Positions 7,647-14,695 of a stretch of DNA of 21,865 nt are shown here, in pieces. The notes beneath the pieces were generated by a model that was given only the letters and a program-made list of their open reading frames with translations, did not search any database and was not told the origin of the DNA. The stretch covers positions 1 to 21,865 of the forward strand of contig JBPCNZ010000085.1 of NCBI GenBank assembly GCA_051000755.1. The letters run 5' to 3'. Within the stretch, counting starts at the first letter, position 1, and each line of letters begins with the position of its first letter. The DNA is from JALZAH01 sp051000755 (GTDB taxonomy: Bacteria; Actinomycetota; Acidimicrobiia; Acidimicrobiales; Palsa-688). The translations under genes were made by a program, and so were the position numbers.

Positions 7647-7933
7647 GAGCGCACCTCCGAGCGGTCGAATGCCTCCCTTGGACCCCGCAGGCGGCGAGGT
7701 CGAACCACGAACAACCGGTAGGCCCCGAACTGCAGCAGGGCGTTGAGGAGCAGCCACAGCAGGGAGTACCAGTAGAAGAACGGGAAGCCGGCCAGGGTCG
7801 GCGTCACCTTGGCGTACGACGGAACCCACAGCAGGGCCACCATGGCCGCGCCCAGCATGACGGCGACCACCACGAAGGTCCCTGGCGCCTGCTGGAAGCG
7901 CAACGGACCGTTGCCCGACGACTGCTCGGCCAT
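7643..7933 (-). CDS. DUF3311 small membrane protein, symporter partner
   Basis: The 96-aa product has two hydrophobic segments: TFVVVAVMLGAAMVALLWVP (about 19-38) and PFFYWYSLLWLLLNALLQFGAY (about 51-72). The conserved WVPSY-x9-GFPFFYWYSLLW pattern identifies DUF3311, the small protein regularly encoded just upstream of MctP/SSS symporters. The ATG at 7933 has GGAGG five bases upstream. It overlaps the symporter start by four bases. It may be an accessory subunit for folding or activity of the permease; this is inferred from the constant gene pairing. Confidence 0.85.
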   Translation of the reverse strand: MAEQSSGNGPLRFQQAPGTFVVVAVMLGAAMVALLWVPSYAKVTPTLAGFPFFYWYSLLWLLLNALLQFGAYRLFVVRPRRLRGPREAFDRSEVRS

Positions 7934-8114
7934 CCTGTCCTCCGTTCTCGCCTCGGTCCCCCCGAGCGATGTCTCCGAGCATAGACAGGTCGGATTCCCC
8001 CATGTCGGGGCTCACCGGGCCGGCCGCGGCCTCCCGGCGCCCGTTTGTGGGCCGGCGTTGAGGGGTAGGAGGGGCCCTGACCGGGCGAAACCGCGCGGTG
8101 GGAGGTTTATCGTT

Positions 8115-8363
8115 GTGGGCGTAGGAACCAGCCTCTTCCTGATCGCCGTCGGGGCCATTCTGGACTTCGCCGTCACGGTGTCGACCAAGAGCTTCAACAT
8201 CAACAAGATCGGGCTGATCTTGATGATCGTCGGCATCATCGGATTGGTGCTCTCGCTCATCTTCTGGCGTTCGTGGGGTGGCGTGGGCACGGGCTACCGC
8301 CGCACCGATCGAGGCCGCCGGGACGGCAACGGGACCTACATCGACCAGGACCGCCGCTACTGA
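8115..8363 (+). CDS. DUF6458-type small membrane protein
   Basis: The 82-aa product has two membrane helices, VGTSLFLIAVGAILDFAVTV (residues 3-22) and IGLILMIVGIIGLVLSLIFW (about 33-52), joined by a short loop (STKSFNINK). A charged tail, RTDRGRRDG...DQDRRY, follows. This arrangement matches the DUF6458 family common in Actinomycetota, whose function is unknown. The GTG start at 8115 was chosen because GGAGG lies nine bases upstream and the helix begins at once. The stop codon overlaps the probable CTG start of the kinase gene, so the two are likely to be translated together. It diverges from the DUF3311 gene across 181 bp that would hold both promoters. Confidence 0.78.
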   Translation: MGVGTSLFLIAVGAILDFAVTVSTKSFNINKIGLILMIVGIIGLVLSLIFWRSWGGVGTGYRRTDRGRRDGNGTYIDQDRRY

Positions 8364-9604
8364 GCAGCAACCCCACCACCCTGCTCGGCCGCTACGAGTT
8401 GGGCGCACTGCTGGGTTCGGGTGCCATGGGTGACGTGTGGGCGGCGTGGGACCACCGGCTGCACCGACCGGTTGCCGTCAAGCTCCTCAGGGAAGCGGTG
8501 GCCAGCCAGCCCGGCGTGCGGGCCCGGTTCGAACAGGAGGCCCGCACCGCGGGTCGCCTCGTGCACCCCAACGTCGTCACCGTGTTCGACACCGGTGAGG
8601 AAGGTGCCACCGCCTTCTTGGTGATGGAGCAGTTGTCGGGCCGGACCCTGGCGGACGACGCCGCCGAGGGGCCACTGCCGACCGAGACGGTCCGCCACCT
8701 CGGACTGCAGGTTCTCGATGGTCTGGTCGCCGCCCACCACATCGGGCTGGTGCACCGGGACATCAAACCCAGCAACCTGCTGGCCGCCGGTCCCCTGACC
8801 TGGAAGGTCGGCGACTTCGGGATCGCCAAGAGTGTCGAGGCGACCGACCCGGGCCTGACCTCGACCGGACTGGTCATCGGCACGCCTGCCTACCTGGCCC
8901 CCGAGCGGATAGCAGGCGCCCCGGCCAGCGCCTCGAGCGACCTCTACGCTCTCGGTCTGGTCCTGCACGAGGCGGCCACGGGGAGCCGGGTGTGGAGGCC
9001 CCACGCCCTGGGGCCACCGTCGGTCCCCCGCCTGGAGGATCTGGGCATCACCTGGGCGCCGACTCTCTCCGCCGTCATCCAGCGGGCGGTCGACCCCGAC
9101 CAGACCCGGAGATTTTCCTCGGCCGCGGAGATGGCGGCCCACCTCCGCTCCGAAGAGCCGGCCCCAGCCACGACGGTGGCCGAGGGCGATCGCTGGGCCC
9201 CGACAGCGACAGCCATCCTGGGCCACACGAGGGTGGAGCCACCGATCGCCCTCGCCGGCGCGGTCCGGGCCGCCCGTCGCCGCCGTGGCCTCATGGCCGC
9301 GACGGCCGTCGCCCTCGTCCTTCTTGCGGGTGTGGTCGTCGCCCTGGCCGTGAGCGGCGGCGGGACACCGGCGCCGTCGACGCCGACGTTGGTGACGTCG
9401 ACCACCTCTCCGCCCTCACCGACGAGCAGGGCGCCGACCGGCGGGACCCAGCCCACCGCACCGACGACCGCAGAACCGACAACGGCCGAACCGGCGACGG
9501 CAACCACGAAGGGACCCGCCCCCACGCCGCCGTCGACCACCGGCGGGCCCCCCGGCAAATCGGGTGGCAACCACGGTCACGGCCACAGCGGGGGCGGGGA
9601 CTAG
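8360..9604 (+). CDS. transmembrane Ser/Thr protein kinase (PknB-like), probable CTG start
   Basis: The 414-aa product has a complete Hanks-type kinase domain (about residues 11-265): glycine loop GSGAMGDVW, catalytic VAVKLL with K41, E60 of helix C, catalytic loop HRDIKPSNL (132-140), DFG (152-154) and GTPAYLAPE (174-182). A basic stretch and one membrane helix follow (GLMAATAVALVLLAGVVVAL, 310-329). The outside part is a Thr/Pro-rich tail ending in a His/Gly cluster, GNHGHGHSGGGD; it has no PASTA repeats. No ATG, GTG or TTG lies between 8273 and the kinase domain. The CTG at 8360 overlaps the DUF6458 stop (CTGA), has AGGA nine bases upstream, and gives a natural N-terminus (SSNPTTLLGRYELG). 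The alternative GTG at 8273 adds 29 residues of Pro/Arg-rich sequence. Confidence 0.85.
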   Translation: MSSNPTTLLGRYELGALLGSGAMGDVWAAWDHRLHRPVAVKLLREAVASQPGVRARFEQEARTAGRLVHPNVVTVFDTGEEGATAFLVMEQLSGRTLADDAAEGPLPTETVRHLGLQVLDGLVAAHHIGLVHRDIKPSNLLAAGPLTWKVGDFGIAKSVEATDPGLTSTGLVIGTPAYLAPERIAGAPASASSDLYALGLVLHEAATGSRVWRPHALGPPSVPRLEDLGITWAPTLSAVIQRAVDPDQTRRFSSAAEMAAHLRSEEPAPATTVAEGDRWAPTATAILGHTRVEPPIALAGAVRAARRRRGLMAATAVALVLLAGVVVALAVSGGGTPAPSTPTLVTSTTSPPSPTSRAPTGGTQPTAPTTAEPTTAEPATATTKGPAPTPPSTTGGPPGKSGGNHGHGHSGGGD

Positions 9605-9623
9605 CTCCCGGACCACCGATCGG

Positions 9624-10753
9624 TCAGCGAGCGCTGCCCGTGATCTGCGGGGTACCGACCAGGCCGAAGCTCTGGAGGACGGCGAGGAGGTCCCGGTGGC
9701 CCCAGAGCTGGCAACCCGACGCGAACCCGGTCCGGCGGGGCGGGCCGCCGTTGACCAGTTGGTAGGCGCCATGGGCGGAGAGGAGCGCCGTCTGCTTGTA
9801 GTTGCACGCCCCGTGGATGCGCAGTGCACGGCGCCGACGGGCCCGGTGGCCCACGCCGAATCGATCGAGCGGTTGTAGCGCTGGATCTCCCGGGGGGGCA
9901 TGGGCGCCGCCACCTGCTTCTTGATCTCGGCGATGGCCGCTTGCTGGGCCTCCCTGGTCGGGAGGGGCTTTACCTGCTCGTTGACCGTGTCAGTGATCTG
10001 CTTGACCACGTTCATCAGCCCCCGGTCGAACACGCCTCCGTAGGCCTTCACCGTTTGGACCCGACCGTCGTTCTTGAACCACACCGGGTGGGCGGTACCG
10101 CTCCAAGGCGTCGTCATGGCCAGCTCGTGCTGGCCGGGGACCTGCACCTCGTTGGTGATCCCGTCGGGCCACGCCACGTAGGCGTTGTTCTCCAGGTAGT
10201 AGGCCGTGGTCATCAACGTGGAGAAGATCGTCTCGGTGGACGCGGTCGTCGGGGCGCCCTTCCACAGCACGAGAATGTCGAGGGTGTCGAGGCCCGGCGT
10301 CTCGAGGGCCAGGTTGGCGGCGATCTCGCCGGTCGTGTACATCTGGGCGACGCCAGGGGCGAGGGCCAGGCCCGCCTCGGCGAAGGAGGCACCGTGGGTC
10401 TCCTCCGCCTCCATCATCCAGGGCTGCTCGCCGTTGGTGTCGAGGTAGTGGGCCCCCACCTGGAGGCAGGCCTCGACGACCGGGTGCCCGAGGTCGAGGA
10501 AGGGCCCCACCGTGTTGATGACGACCTTGGCGCCGTCGATGGCCTCGGCCAGGGCCTCGACGGTGTGGTCCACGGCGGCGGCCGAGTGCTCCACCTCGGT
10601 GATGCCCGGGAGCTTGTCGACCACCGAGCTCACCCGCTCCGCGTCGCGACCGAGGGCCAGGAAGGGCAGGGAGTACTCCCGGCAGTATTCGGCGACGAGG
10701 CGGCCGGTGTAGCCGCTCGCCCCGTAGATGACGACGGGCTTGTCCGTGCTCAC
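9624..10753 (-). pseudogene. saccharopine dehydrogenase-like reductase, frameshifted
   Basis: The N-terminal part (GTG at 10753, GGAGG upstream) has a dinucleotide-binding Rossmann start, VVIYGASGYTGRLVAEYC (about residues 7-24), and continues as a saccharopine dehydrogenase NADP-binding-type protein, related to trans-acting enoyl reductases. The frame is coherent to SIDSAWATGPVGAVHC and then turns into Arg/Ser-rich nonsense. The natural continuation, RIHGACNYKQTALLSAHGAY to FGLVGTPQITGSAR with a stop at 9624, lies in another minus-strand frame. Adding one base near 9820/9821 joins the two into about 376 aa, a normal length. The cause is either a sequencing error or a recent inactivation. The gene lies 22 bp downstream of the acyl-CoA synthetase and is probably in the same operon. 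Substrate unknown. Confidence 0.82.
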
Positions 10754-10775
10754 AGTTGTTCCTCCATGTTGATGG

Positions 10776-12338
10776 TCAGTTGACGGCCCGACCCCGCCCG
10801 TCCCAGTACTGGGCGCGCAGGGCGGGCTTGTCGTGCTTGCCTACGGCAGTTAGGGGAATGGCCTCGCTGAACTCGACGGTCTTCGGCGTGAGGACGCTTC
10901 CCTTGCGCTCCTTGACCCAGGCGATCAGCTCGGACGCCTCGACGACCGTGTCGGGGTCGGTGACGACCACGGCCTTGACCGCCTCTCCCCACTTGTCGTC
11001 GGGCACCCCGATGACGCACACGTCGCGTACGGCGGGGTGCGAGAACAGGGTGGCCTCCACCTCCTTGGGGTACACGTTGAACCCGCCGGAGATGATCATG
11101 TCCTTCTTACGATCGACGATGGAGACGAAGCTTCGGTCGTCCATCTGGGCGATGTCCCCGGTGTGGAGCCATCCGCCGCGCAGAGCCTCCTCGGTCTCCT
11201 CAGGCCGGTTGTGGTACGCCCGCATGAGGTGAGGTCCCCGGGCCACGATCTCGCCGGGCGAGCCCGCCTCGACGTCGCCTAGGTCGTCGTCGACGATGCG
11301 GACCTGGGCGATGGCCACCGGCCGGCCGCAGGATCCCAGGGGGCTCAGGTCGCCTGACGCCACGGCGGCGGCGTGGTCGGCCTTGCGCAGCGTCGTCAGT
11401 TGGTTCGGAGCCTCGGTCTGGCCGTACAGCTGGGAGAAGATCGGACCGAAGCGGTCCAAAGCGGCGAGCAGTCGTTCCTGGCCGATGGGCGACGCCCCGT
11501 AGATCACCGTCTCTAACGACGACAGGTCGGCGGACTTGTCGCTGACCGTGTCCAGCAGGACGTAGATCATGGTCGGCACCATCATGGTGGCGGTGACGCG
11601 TTCGGCCTCGATGGTGGCGATCAGCTCGTCGGGGTCGTAGTGGCCGAGGATGATGTTGGCCCCACCGCGCATCCACACGGGCATCACGAACAACCCACTG
11701 GCGTGGGTGAGTGGGGCGACGTGCACGAACCGGTCGGCTTCGCCCAGACCCATCTCCAGCTTCTCGCTGACGACGGCCGCGACGAAGCTGCGATGGGTGT
11801 GCTCGGCGCCCTTCGGGCGTCCCGTGGTGCCACCGGTGTAGAAGATGCCGAGCAGATCGTCGGGCGCGGTGTCGGGCATCCCGGGCCCGTCGGGCTGATC
11901 GGCGAGGAGCCGGGACAAGGGCGGGCCCGACCCGGGGAGGGCGGCCTCGTCCTCCACGCTGATGAGCTGATCGATCCCGTCCGCCACGTCGGCCACGCGC
12001 TCCGCCGAGCTGGCGTCGTGGGCGACCACCCGCGCCCCCGAGTCCTCCAGGATGTAGCGGTGATCGTCGCGCCCGAGCCGGGCGTTGAGCGGCACGACCG
12101 CCAGTCCCGCCCACATGGCGCCGTAGTAGACGTCCAGCAACTCGGGACGGTCGCTCATGAGGATGGCTACCCGGTCGCCGGGTTCCAGGCCGAGGCCGAG
12201 AAGGGCCCGACCGGTGCGGCGGATGCGCGACCGCTGCTCCGCGTGGGTGATGTGGGTGTCGCCGTGGATCACCGCGTTGTCGGTCCCGTAGGAGGCGCCG
12301 CAGCGCTCAACCAACGCACCCATGGTGTAGTCGAGCAT
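10776..12338 (-). CDS. fatty-acyl-CoA synthetase / AMP-dependent ligase
   Basis: The 520-aa product is a complete ANL-superfamily enzyme that activates a carboxylic acid with ATP and joins it to CoA. Core motifs are the phosphate loop YTGGTTGRPKG (about residues 167-177), LYGQTEAP (304-311), GWLHTGDIA (389-397), the hinge and motif DRKKDMIISGGFNVYPKEVE (409-428) and the catalytic lysine K501 in LTAVGKHDK. The ATG at 12338 (MLDYTMGALV) was chosen by fit to related long-chain synthetases; the longer start at 12389 would add 17 residues with no family match. It heads a minus-strand operon with the saccharopine-dehydrogenase-like gene and diverges from the SDR pair. The acid is not predictable; a fatty, aromatic or steroid side-chain acid is plausible. 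Confidence 0.88.
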   Translation of the reverse strand: MLDYTMGALVERCGASYGTDNAVIHGDTHITHAEQRSRIRRTGRALLGLGLEPGDRVAILMSDRPELLDVYYGAMWAGLAVVPLNARLGRDDHRYILEDSGARVVAHDASSAERVADVADGIDQLISVEDEAALPGSGPPLSRLLADQPDGPGMPDTAPDDLLGIFYTGGTTGRPKGAEHTHRSFVAAVVSEKLEMGLGEADRFVHVAPLTHASGLFVMPVWMRGGANIILGHYDPDELIATIEAERVTATMMVPTMIYVLLDTVSDKSADLSSLETVIYGASPIGQERLLAALDRFGPIFSQLYGQTEAPNQLTTLRKADHAAAVASGDLSPLGSCGRPVAIAQVRIVDDDLGDVEAGSPGEIVARGPHLMRAYHNRPEETEEALRGGWLHTGDIAQMDDRSFVSIVDRKKDMIISGGFNVYPKEVEATLFSHPAVRDVCVIGVPDDKWGEAVKAVVVTDPDTVVEASELIAWVKERKGSVLTPKTVEFSEAIPLTAVGKHDKPALRAQYWDGRGRAVN

Positions 12339-12456
12339 TGCTGCACCGTAGATCCGCACCGTCGCGGCTCCAATGGCCGCCGAGCACAACGAGTGCCGCG
12401 GGAACTGTGCGCCGCCTACATGGCCGCTGACCCGATCGCGGGCCTACGGTGAGCCC

Positions 12457-13224
12457 ATGCTCTCGGATCTCGCTGACAAGCGGGCGCTGGTGACCGGCGC
12501 CGCGCAGGGCCTCGGCCTCGCCATCGCCACCCTGTTCGTCGAGCGGGGCGCCCGGGTCCTGCTCGCCGACATCAACGGCGACGGGGTCAATGACGCCGCC
12601 GCCAAGCTGGGCGAGCAAGCCGTCGCCGTCCGCTGCGACGTGACCAAGGGCGACGACGTCGCCGCCTTGGTCGCCACGGCGGTCGACGGATGGGGCGGCC
12701 TCGACATCGCCGTCAACAACGCGGGCATCGAGATCGGCAAGCCCCTCATCGAGCACGGCGAGGAGGAGTTCTCCCGCCTGATGGACATCAACGTCAAGGG
12801 CGTCTTCCTGGGTATCAAGCACCAGACGCCGGCCATGATCGCCGGCGGGGGCGGCGCCATCGTCAACATGTCGTCGGTCGCCGGTCTGGGCGCCGCGCCC
12901 CTGCTCGGCGCCTACTGCGCCTCCAAGGCCGCCGTGCTGCGCATGAGCGAGGTGGCGGCGATCGAGCTTCGGCCCTACGGAGTGCGGGTCAACGCCGTGT
13001 GCCCGTCGTTCATCGACACGCCGATGGTCGACCGCCTGGTGTCGCCGTTCGAGGCTGCCTTGGGCGGGCCGTCCTTCTCCGATGTGGTCGCCCTCAAGCA
13101 GCAGCGGCTGGGGAGTGCGGAGGAGGTGGCGGAGATGGTGGCGTTCATGGTCTCCGACGACGCCAAGTTCGTGACCGCCTCGCATTACGTCCTCGACGGT
13201 GGACTGACCGGGAGTCTCTTCTGA
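12457..13224 (+). CDS. SDR family oxidoreductase (first of a coupled pair)
   Basis: The 255-aa product is a classical short-chain dehydrogenase/reductase. It shows the cofactor motif TGAAQGLG (residues 13-20), the acidic D38 of LLADIN that favours NAD(H), NNAG (87-90), the catalytic serine S140 in NMSSVAG and the YCASK motif with Y153 and K157. The C-terminal DGGLTGSLF is usual for the family. The ATG at 12457 follows GGTGAG and starts directly at the conserved LADKRALVTG. It diverges from the acyl-CoA synthetase across 118 bp. The stop codon overlaps the next gene's start by one base. It probably oxidises or reduces a hydroxy or keto group of the same substrate series as its neighbours; which one cannot be told. 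Confidence 0.9.
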   Translation: MLSDLADKRALVTGAAQGLGLAIATLFVERGARVLLADINGDGVNDAAAKLGEQAVAVRCDVTKGDDVAALVATAVDGWGGLDIAVNNAGIEIGKPLIEHGEEEFSRLMDINVKGVFLGIKHQTPAMIAGGGGAIVNMSSVAGLGAAPLLGAYCASKAAVLRMSEVAAIELRPYGVRVNAVCPSFIDTPMVDRLVSPFEAALGGPSFSDVVALKQQRLGSAEEVAEMVAFMVSDDAKFVTASHYVLDGGLTGSLF

Positions 13225-13985
13225 TGGCTGACCTTCTCAAAGACAAGACGGCGATCGTCACCGGCGCGGCCCAGGGCCTGGGCCGGGCGGTGGCCGAGGC
13301 CCTGGCGTCGGAAGGCGCCCGGGTCATCGTCGCCGACATCAACGAGGCCGGGGCCAAGGACGTCGCCGCGGGGCTGGACGGGGCCGAGGCCGAGGTCCTC
13401 GACGTGCGCGACGACGCCCGTGTCGAGGCCGTGGTCAACGGCGTCGCCGAACGCCACAGCGGGGTCGACATCATGGTCGCCAACGCCGGCATCGCCACGG
13501 TCACTCCCCTGAGCGAGATGACCATGGAGATTTGGCGGTCGGTCATGGCCGTCAACCTCGACGGGGTGTTCTCCTCGATCCGCTATGCGGGCCGATCGAT
13601 GAGCTCCACCGGGGGCGGGTCGATCATCGCCATGGCATCGATCACCGGGTTCGCCGGGTCGCCGCTCATCGCCCACTACGCGGCGGCCAAGGCGGGCATC
13701 ATCAACCTGGTCAAGACAGCCTCGGTAGAGTTCAAGGCCTCCAACATCCGGGTCAACGCCATCTGCCCGGGGTGGATCGGCACCGACCTGGTGCTCGACA
13801 ACAAGAGCAAGTTCGAGGAGATCCTCGGCATCGACTTCGACGCCGCCATCAATGCCGCCCAGGGCCGCCTGGGCGAGGTCGGTGATGTGGCCCCGCTCGC
13901 CGTGTTCCTGGCCTCGGAACGGTCCCGCTTCTCCACCGGCTCGACGTTCGTCGTCGACGGCGGGATGGACGCCTCCCTCCTCTGA
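13224..13985 (+). CDS. SDR family oxidoreductase (second of a coupled pair)
   Basis: The 253-aa product is a second classical SDR. It has TGAAQGLG at residues 13-20, VADIN with an acidic residue that favours NAD(H), ANAG (86-89) in place of NNAG, S139 in MASITG, and Y152/K156 in HYAAAK. It ends in STGSTFVVDGGMDASLL. The ATG at 13224 shares its first base with the stop of the first SDR (TGATG), and GGGAG lies about nine bases upstream inside that gene, so translation is tightly coupled. The two proteins are clearly related, most obviously in the first 40 residues, and look like an old duplication with different substrate loops. It converges on the DHFR-like gene with 25 bp between the stop codons. 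Confidence 0.9.
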   Translation: MADLLKDKTAIVTGAAQGLGRAVAEALASEGARVIVADINEAGAKDVAAGLDGAEAEVLDVRDDARVEAVVNGVAERHSGVDIMVANAGIATVTPLSEMTMEIWRSVMAVNLDGVFSSIRYAGRSMSSTGGGSIIAMASITGFAGSPLIAHYAAAKAGIINLVKTASVEFKASNIRVNAICPGWIGTDLVLDNKSKFEEILGIDFDAAINAAQGRLGEVGDVAPLAVFLASERSRFSTGSTFVVDGGMDASLL

Positions 13986-14010
13986 GGCCGGCCCTCGGTT
14001 ACCTCTCTCC

Positions 14011-14556
14011 TCAGGCCGGGGCGTAGGGCAGGTGCAGGACGCCGCTGCTGTAGGCCCCCGAACCGGTGAGCGCCAGCTTGGTCGCCGGGGCGCCCTCGAC
14101 GAAGAGCCGCCGGCCGTGACCGAGAGCGAGCGGGTAGACGAACAGATGCAATTCGTCCGCCAGCCCATCGGCCAGCAGGGCCCGCACGAGAGTGCCGCTG
14201 CCGCTGACATAGATGCCGCCGTCCACCTGGCCCTTGAGGGTCCGAATGGCGTCAGCCTGGTAGGGCCCGACAATCGTCGAATTGTTCCAGTCGGCGGACC
14301 GAAGGGTGGACGAGACCACATACTTCGGTGTCTCGTTCATGAACGGCGCCCCCGGATCGTCCTCGGCGGAGCGCCCCGACCACGCGGGGGCGAACTCCTC
14401 AAAGGTCTTGAGGCCGAGGAGGATGGCTTTGGTCGATCCCATCAAGGCGCCGATGTCCTCGCCCATCTTGGGGTCGAACGGGTAGTCGAAGGACCACGCT
14501 GACGCCTCGATGACACCGTCCAGCGTGATGAACTCGTGTATGGCGATCGTGCCCAC
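14011..14556 (-). CDS. dihydrofolate reductase family (RibD C-terminal-like) protein
   Basis: The 181-aa product matches the RibD_C/DHFR-like family of NADPH-dependent reductases. It begins IAIHEFITLDGVIEASAWSF, has ILLGLKTFEEFAPAW (about 46-60), MNETPKYVVSSTL (about 73-85), the cofactor-binding glycine stretch GGIYVSGSGTLVRALLADGL and the ending ELHLFVYPLALGHGRRLF. These are the usual landmarks of the stand-alone members often annotated as YwjB- or YyaP-like. The GTG at 14556 has AGGAG six bases upstream, which decides the start. It is transcribed away from the phosphoesterase gene across about 139 bp. The substrate is not folate by default: the family includes pyrimidine reductases and uncharacterised members. 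Confidence 0.85.
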   Translation of the reverse strand: MGTIAIHEFITLDGVIEASAWSFDYPFDPKMGEDIGALMGSTKAILLGLKTFEEFAPAWSGRSAEDDPGAPFMNETPKYVVSSTLRSADWNNSTIVGPYQADAIRTLKGQVDGGIYVSGSGTLVRALLADGLADELHLFVYPLALGHGRRLFVEGAPATKLALTGSGAYSSGVLHLPYAPA

Positions 14557-14695
14557 GGCTGTCTCCTTGTTCGGATAGACACAGTAGATTCTCGATGAAA
14601 AGTGAGATTTGGCAACAGCCATGACGAGCGACCCGGCCTGGTCCCGAGCGAAGCGCCATCGGGCATGCTGTGTCCAACAGCAAGGGGAGCGTGCC

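Noticed and set aside
4969..7721. Long plus-strand open frames opposite eamA and mctP (370 and 533 codons)
   Set aside because: They are rich in Gly, Asp, Arg, His and Gln with no domain pattern, which is the usual antisense shadow of GC-rich membrane protein genes.
7647..8408. N-terminal extension of the symporter (open frame continues about 250 codons upstream)
   Set aside because: The extension translates to low-complexity Arg/Pro/Asp-rich sequence, overlaps the DUF3311 and DUF6458 genes, and the GTG at 7646 has its own GGAGG.
9416..9820. Native C-terminus of the saccharopine-dehydrogenase-like protein in the unshifted frame
   Set aside because: The residues become Arg/Ser/Gly-rich without any family match and run antisense through the end of the kinase gene, while a conserved C-terminus lies in the shifted frame.
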